The notes beneath the pieces were generated by a model. That model was given only the letters and a program-made list of their open reading frames with translations, was not told where the DNA came from and did no database searches. The position numbers and the translations under genes are program-made. Positions 60,648 through 64,000 of a stretch of 64,000 nucleotides of DNA are shown piece by piece (the first letter of the stretch is position 1; each line of letters begins with the position of its first letter). Origin of the DNA: Neisseria lactamica NS19 (GTDB taxonomy: Bacteria > Pseudomonadota > Gammaproteobacteria > Burkholderiales > Neisseriaceae); contig AEPI01000039.1 of NCBI GenBank assembly GCA_000193795.2, positions 20,235 through 84,234 of the forward strand. Reading direction: 5' to 3'.

Positions 60648-60648
60648 A

Positions 60649-60668
60649 AACCCCGCCACAGGGGCGGG
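60649..60668 (+). terminator. GC-rich hairpin after the peptidase gene
   Basis: CCCGCC and GGCGGG pair around ACAGG directly after the stop codon. No T run follows, so it may be a first stem of the structured leader that continues to 60811 rather than a terminator. Confidence 0.5.
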
Positions 60669-60689
60669 TATACGCAATAAGTGGGACGG

Positions 60690-60790
60690 CGACGTAGTGG
60701 TGCGGGAACACCGCTACGCCAGCCAAGCAGAACAACCCTGCATTGACTTCTAAGGCCGCCTTAGTCTCTAGAGACCGGGGCATTCTATCC
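60690..60790 (+). ncRNA. Candidate structured leader upstream of com
   Basis: Several hairpins occur in succession: CGTAGTGGTG pairs with CACCGCTACG (one G-U), CTAAGG pairs with CCTTAG across a 3-base loop, and GTCTCTAGAGAC is a palindrome. No gene is present on the plus strand in this segment. It lies upstream of com, the place where Mu controls the mom operon at promoter and RNA level. The RNA role is inferred. Confidence 0.4.
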
Positions 60791-60811
60791 GTGATATGGG
60801 AGTGAGTGCAA

Positions 60812-60928
60812 ATGCAAATTTTCCGCGAAATGCGCTGCAAATACTGCGGCAAACTGCTTGCCAAAGGCAGCGGATACGTGCAAATCAAATGTGCACGCTG
60901 TAAAAACATCAATTCATTCAGTAACTAA
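60812..60928 (+). CDS. Com-like zinc-finger translational regulator
   Basis: 38-residue protein MQIFREMRCKYCGKLLAKG... with four cysteines C9, C12, C27 and C30 in two CxxC pairs, closely resembling Mu Com, which binds the mom mRNA and exposes its ribosome site. It ends 78 bases before the methylase gene, which takes the place of mom. The ATG follows GGGAGTGAGTGCAA. Confidence 0.8.
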   Translation: MQIFREMRCKYCGKLLAKGSGYVQIKCARCKNINSFSN

Positions 60929-61006
60929 AAATCAGCAGAGTGCCGTTGAGCATCATATTAATTCTGTTTCCGAGCAGCCCGAATGCCGCAAATTAGGAGT
61001 ATATAT

Positions 61007-61786
61007 ATGATGCAAAAAACACAACAAACTCTACCGATTATTCCTTGGATGGGCGGCAAACGACGACTGGCAAAACACCTGTTGCCCATGTTTCCCGAGC
61101 ATTCTTGTTATGTCGAACTGTTTTCCGGTGGCGCGGCGTTGTTCTTCATGCGCCAAACGCCTGCTAAAGTAGAGGTACTTAACGACATCAACGGACAGCT
61201 CATCAATCTCTACCGTGTAGTACAGCACCACTTTGACGAGTTCGTCCGCCAGTTTGAATGGACGTTGACCAGTCGCGAGGTATTTGCCCGTCTGCAAAGC
61301 ACCCCGCCTGATTGCATGACCGATATTCAGCGTGCCGCTCGGTTCTTCTACCTTCAACATAATGCTTTTGGCGGCAAGACCGTCCATCAACATTTTGGCA
61401 CGGCCACCACGTCAAAAGCGTGGGACGCTTCTCAAATCAAAGCAAAATTGACCGCTGCCAAAACCAGACTGAACGGTGTATTTGTTGAAAACGAACCGTG
61501 GGAGCGTTGTTTCAAGCGATATGACCGTGAGCACACCTTCTTTTACGCAGACCCACCATATTGGCAGACCTCAGGCTATGATCAATCATTTGACTGGGAG
61601 CAGTATGAATTACTGGCCAAGGTAATGGCAGAGAGCAAAGGCAAGGTCATGTTATCCATCAACGACCATCCTGATATAAGGGAGTTGTTCAGAGACTTCC
61701 GCATCACCCCGCTTGAGCTTGCCTATACGGTTGGCAGAGACAAAACCGGTAAAACAAGCGGCGAGCTGGCCATATGTAATTGGTAA
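61007..61786 (+). CDS. DNA adenine methylase (D12/Dam class)
   Basis: 259-residue N6-adenine methyltransferase: IIPWMGGKRRLAKHL is the F-x-GGK-type AdoMet motif, and FFYADPPYWQTSGYD carries the DPPY catalytic motif. The target recognition region lies between (about residues 60-150). Expected to modify phage DNA against host restriction, replacing Mu Mom; the recognition site cannot be told. Start at 61007 or 61010 after AGGAG. Last gene before the right end. Confidence 0.92.
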   Translation: MMQKTQQTLPIIPWMGGKRRLAKHLLPMFPEHSCYVELFSGGAALFFMRQTPAKVEVLNDINGQLINLYRVVQHHFDEFVRQFEWTLTSREVFARLQSTPPDCMTDIQRAARFFYLQHNAFGGKTVHQHFGTATTSKAWDASQIKAKLTAAKTRLNGVFVENEPWERCFKRYDREHTFFYADPPYWQTSGYDQSFDWEQYELLAKVMAESKGKVMLSINDHPDIRELFRDFRITPLELAYTVGRDKTGKTSGELAICNW

Positions 61787-61790
61787 AACA

Positions 61791-61816
61791 AAAAGCGACG
61801 ATAATGTCGCTTTTTT
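61791..61816. terminator. Terminator after the methylase
   Basis: AAAAAGCGACG and ATGTCGCTTTTTT form a stem with A and T tracts, four bases after the methylase stop. It ends the last phage operon. Confidence 0.85.
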
Positions 61817-61830
61817 AAAAATTGCAAATT

Positions 61831-61853
61831 AGTTGCAAATATTGCAATAAAAA
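61831..61853 (+). repeat. Subterminal 23-bp repeat, right copy
   Basis: Perfect direct copy of the 23-bp repeat at 26182-26204, here preceded by a related ATTGCAAATT half-copy. It lies 50 bp inside the right terminus and contains the near-palindrome TTGCAAATATTGCAA. Confidence 0.7.
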
Positions 61854-61863
61854 ACTGAGCAGA

Positions 61864-62685
61864 TTATCTCAAAAATCGCGTCGGTTTTTCGCGAGCGGCT
61901 TCACTTTGTGCAAACATAGGATGGTTTCTAAACGAAAATGGAATAAGATGTTGTCTTTGATAGCCACGCTTTGTCGGCATCCATGTTGGTAGACGTGGAA
62001 TCCAACCCAATGGGTCAATCCACATAAAGGTATTAGGTGCAAACCTGTACAGATTATCCCCACCGACTAGACGAATCGGGTCCTGATTCACAAACCGCCC
62101 GGCTTCAGGCTCGTAATAGCGCATCAGGTTGTAATGCAGTCCCGTTTCCCTATCGTAATACTGGTTTTGAAGTCGGAACGGCTGATGTGCATCCTTATAA
62201 ACCCGCTCGTCCTTTTTCAGACGACCCCAGGCGGTGTATTCGCCGTACCATAGGAGATTGCCGTGGATATCGGTCATCTCCCTTGGTATGCCGATTTGGT
62301 CGGTATGGAAATAGGCGAGGTATTGGGTTTCGTCTTGGTTGTTCTGGAAGATTTGGGCTAAGGGTTCGTAGCTGTCTTGGTCGGTGTAGATATAGGCGTA
62401 GCTGCCTTTGTAGGTGTACTCCTGAAGTAATCGCGTTCCGTCCCAGACGAAGTGGGTGCGGCTGATGCCTTCGTCTTTGCTTTGTCCGTTGCGGCCGGAG
62501 ACTTTGCGGCTTTGTTTTTCGATCAGTTGGCCGAGGATGTTGCGTTTGAACCGGTGGATGTGCCAAGTCTCGGGACGGTCTTTCAGACGGCCTTGATCGG
62601 TGCTTTGGCCGTATTCGGTCTGCCGGACCAGTTGTCCGGCGGCATCGTAGCCGTAGGCGGTGATTTTGCCGTCCCAGCCGACCAA
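61864..62685 (-). pseudogene. Orphan Rhs tip with AHH-like nuclease, truncated by the prophage right end
   Basis: Open frame of 273 codons without a credible start (begins after a stop and TTG), so an orphan C-terminal Rhs module. It carries Rhs repeats (YGYDAAGQLVRQTEYGQ; RTHFVWDGTRLLQEY) and the core end [46 protein letters not shown]. The toxin part begins IPRLPTWMPTKRGYQRQHLIPFSFRNHPMFAQS, like the AHH/HNH-type nuclease tips. After FAQ the frame runs into the phage terminus at 61903 and adds about 11 residues (EAAREKPTRFLR) before a stop. The native end is missing. Confidence 0.8.
62074..62263 (+). repeat. Rhs core direct repeat, copy 1
   Basis: 190 bp encoding the conserved Rhs core end. 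It is repeated with high similarity at 63811-64000; the two copies share orientation and differ at scattered positions. Recombination between them would swap toxin tips. Confidence 0.85.
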
Positions 62686-62710
62686 TATGAGATTGTTAAA
62701 GAGCCAGATG

Positions 62711-62751
62711 ATTCAGACGACCTCAAAGAAGATAGTGAGGTCGTCTGAAAA
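62711..62751. terminator. Uptake-dialect inverted repeat in the Rhs gap
   Basis: TTCAGACGACCTCA and TGAGGTCGTCTGAA form a long hairpin from two AGGTCGTCTGAA-type uptake sequences. The rest of this 232-base gap (62686-62917) contains no gene. Confidence 0.75.
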
Positions 62752-62917
62752 ACAGAAATCGCGTGCGTGCGTACCGCACACACCCTACGTCGGGACTGAG
62801 GGTTTTGTCCGGGCTACGGCTTGCTGGGAAGCAGGAATCACATACCTATGTTCTGTATATGCCCTAAAAGAGTTTCATATAAGCTATAAGGCTTAGATCT
62901 AGGCGAGCAACAGCTTC

Positions 62918-63358
62918 TCAATCCTCATTAGCAAAAAATTCATAAGTATCTATCTCCTCTTTTACGAAGACTATAACAACTTTACCTTCAGGTATCCTTT
63001 TTTTGGACATGCCACCTATGGAAATACCTAAAGTGGGAAATGTAATATATGCTTTTCCATCAATGCAATCATATTCTTCTTTTAATTTTTTAATATTTTC
63101 AGGCTCAAAAAGATTTAAATTATCGAATATTGGATTCAGATGTTTACTACAAATAATGCTAACTAATTTATTATTTTTATATTCTAATGTGCAGGCATCT
63201 CTATATTCAGAAGTAATTTTAAGAATGTTATCTTGTATAACCTTTGCTGCTTCTCCATATTTAGCAATAATTTGCTCCATCGTATTTCCAAGTTGAAAAA
63301 AACGATTACCTAAATCTATGCCTTTAAAAGGAATAATTTTAACTTCATTCACTTGCAT
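62918..63358 (-). CDS. Presumed immunity protein for the Rhs toxin
   Basis: 146-residue cytoplasmic protein, AT-rich, following the toxin gene with a 10-base overlap of coding ends. The sequence ([39 protein letters not shown]) matches no family I can name, but a small, AT-rich gene immediately downstream of an Rhs tip is the standard place for the cognate immunity gene. Assignment rests on context. Confidence 0.65.
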   Translation of the reverse strand: MQVNEVKIIPFKGIDLGNRFFQLGNTMEQIIAKYGEAAKVIQDNILKITSEYRDACTLEYKNNKLVSIICSKHLNPIFDNLNLFEPENIKKLKEEYDCIDGKAYITFPTLGISIGGMSKKRIPEGKVVIVFVKEEIDTYEFFANED

Positions 63359-64000
63359 TTTCCAATGACCTTTCTTAGTTTAGATGCTTGATATTTAGTG
63401 ATTAATTTCTGTCTAACAGCTTCTCGCACCATCCTTCTCAATCTCTTATCATATTTATCTATAAATTTCCTCTTAGTCTCAATAATATCCATCTCCATAG
63501 CCAAATCCCATCGACCCTGAAGAATAAATTGTCTTTGTTGCGCTCTCCAACGACGAGCAGTAGTTGAACTCCCTGTACTTGACATGCCTCTATGATCTGC
63601 TTTATCCATATGATACGCAGGTGCAGAACCATAAGATGGTCTATTTGGTAAATCTTTATATGCTCCCCAAGCTGGAGAGTGATTAGTTTCTCCTCCTTTA
63701 TGGCTCCCTCTCTCTCCTCTGTAAGTTCCTCTACGTGCTAAACCTAAGGTATCAATCCACCCAATGGAATTCGGTGCAAACCAATAAAGATTCTCCCCAC
63801 CCAGCAACCCAATCGGATCCTGATTCACAAACCGACCCGCCTCAGGCTCGTAATAGCGCATCAGGTTGTAGTGCAGTCCGGTTTCTTCATCATAATACTG
63901 GTTTTGAAGTCGGAACGGCTGATGCGCGTTCTTGTAAACCCGCTCATTCTTTTTCAGACGACCCCAAGCGGTGTATTCGCCGTACCATAAGAGATTGCCG
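63349..64000 (-). CDS. Rhs protein C-terminus with toxin tip (partial, continues past the window)
   Basis: The frame is open to the window edge, so only the C-terminal 217 residues are seen. The Rhs core end ([49 protein letters not shown]) is followed by [13 protein letters not shown] and a toxin domain of about 130 residues. It contains [22 protein letters not shown] and [24 protein letters not shown], which resembles a group of nuclease-like polymorphic toxin ends with a DHR..S.GS motif. Enzymatic activity is inferred. AT-rich in the toxin part. Confidence 0.8.
   Translation of the reverse strand, partial: GNLLWYGEYTAWGRLKKNERVYKNAHQPFRLQNQYYDEETGLHYNLMRYYEPEAGRFVNQDPIGLLGGENLYWFAPNSIGWIDTLGLARRGTYRGERGSHKGGETNHSPAWGAYKDLPNRPSYGSAPAYHMDKADHRGMSSTGSSTTARRWRAQQRQFILQGRWDLAMEMDIIETKRKFIDKYDKRLRRMVREAVRQKLITKYQASKLRKVIGKCK
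63811..64000 (+). repeat. Rhs core direct repeat, copy 2
   Basis: Matches 62074-62263 over 190 bp and runs to the window edge, so the repeat may be longer. It is the native Rhs core attached to the complete toxin tip. Confidence 0.85.

Larger units (their letters stand above)
26089..61903 (+). mobile_element. Mu-like transposable prophage, about 35.8 kb, rearranged and probably defective
   Basis: The block contains MuA, MuB, GemA, Mor, Mu-type head genes, a contractile tail, Com and a DNA adenine methylase, which identify a Mu-like phage. Read inward on the minus strand, the right end is TGAAGCCGCTCGCGAAAAAC, closely matching the Mu right terminus as I remember it, and its last CA is at 61902-61903. 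The left end is less certain; TGAAACC at 26089 is my best candidate because it starts with TG and resembles the right terminus, and the following G-rich AT-rich stretch resembles the Mu left end in character. The bases next to each end differ (CCCCT at left, CTTTG at right), so there is no target duplication. Gene order is altered relative to Mu, and two structural genes are frameshifted. Confidence 0.9.

Noticed and set aside
60391..60912. A 173-residue reverse frame over the com leader
   Set aside because: It covers the C-terminal part of the peptidase gene and the whole com gene in antisense. I treat its apparent recurrence in other phages as conservation of the DNA element, not of a protein.
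26182..61853. The 23-bp direct repeat as attL/attR of an integrase-type element
   Set aside because: No tyrosine or serine integrase is present, the phage is of the transposing Mu type, and the Mu-like right terminus lies 50 bp further out.
62452..62748. A 98-residue forward frame in the Rhs orphan
   Set aside because: Antisense shadow of the Rhs repeats; no ribosome site.
1..64000. CRISPR arrays, tRNA and rRNA genes
   Set aside because: No regularly spaced repeats with spacers, no tRNA cloverleaf signature and no rRNA segment was noticed on either strand.

Overview
The window comes from a Neisseria chromosome, most likely N. meningitidis or a close commensal such as N. lactamica. The evidence is a very high density of the 12-mer DNA uptake sequence ATGCCGTCTGAA (often as terminator inverted repeats), two Correia repeat enclosed elements, the lipoyl-domain lipoamide dehydrogenase known as P64K in meningococci, and the gatC-gatA-gatB neighbourhood.

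Bases 1-26014 are core chromosome. They hold the pyruvate dehydrogenase genes aceE, aceF and lpdA; a DUF945 protein; a TonB-dependent receptor with a candidate Fur site; suhB; the RNA methyltransferases trmJ and rsmB with a DUF1853 gene between them; a DUF4124 protein; an aldehyde dehydrogenase; a MarC-type membrane protein; gatC, gatA and gatB with a DUF535 gene inside the cluster; a 2Fe-2S flavin reductase; pdxH; and rluB.

Bases about 26089-61903 are a Mu-like transposable prophage of about 35.8 kb. The right terminus closely resembles the Mu right end and a weaker left terminus can be proposed. From left to right it carries: a leftward block (26.2-33.6 kb) with virion morphogenesis protein G, MuF, portal, large and small terminase, gp26/gp25-like proteins, a C4 zinc finger, Rz1/Rz, a holin-like protein and endolysin; a leftward CI-type repressor with twin operators (34.1-34.6 kb); rightward early genes (34.6-43.3 kb) including MuA, MuB, HU, GemA and Mor; head genes (44.3-48.1 kb: I/Z, T, gp36, gp37); and a contractile tail with sheath, tube, frameshifted chaperones, tape measure and P2-type U, X, D, V, W, J and I, then fibre genes, a papain-like peptidase, Com and a DNA adenine methylase. 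Compared with Mu, the lysis-to-G block is inverted and moved to the left of the repressor. The large terminase has a 1-base frameshift and the tape measure a 16-bp tandem duplication, so the prophage is probably defective as sequenced.

Four late gene groups start with the same unit: a TTAAAAG core, an uptake sequence, ACAAT, and a strong hairpin just before the start codon. In three of the four the only plausible ribosome binding site lies inside the hairpin.

Bases 61904-64000 are a leftward Rhs toxin locus: the C-terminal end of an Rhs protein with its own toxin tip, an AT-rich presumed immunity gene, then an orphan Rhs tip with an AHH-like nuclease start that is cut off by the prophage right end. 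Uptake sequences here are of the AGGTCGTCTGAA dialect, pointing to another Neisseria species as donor. No tRNA, rRNA or CRISPR array was seen.
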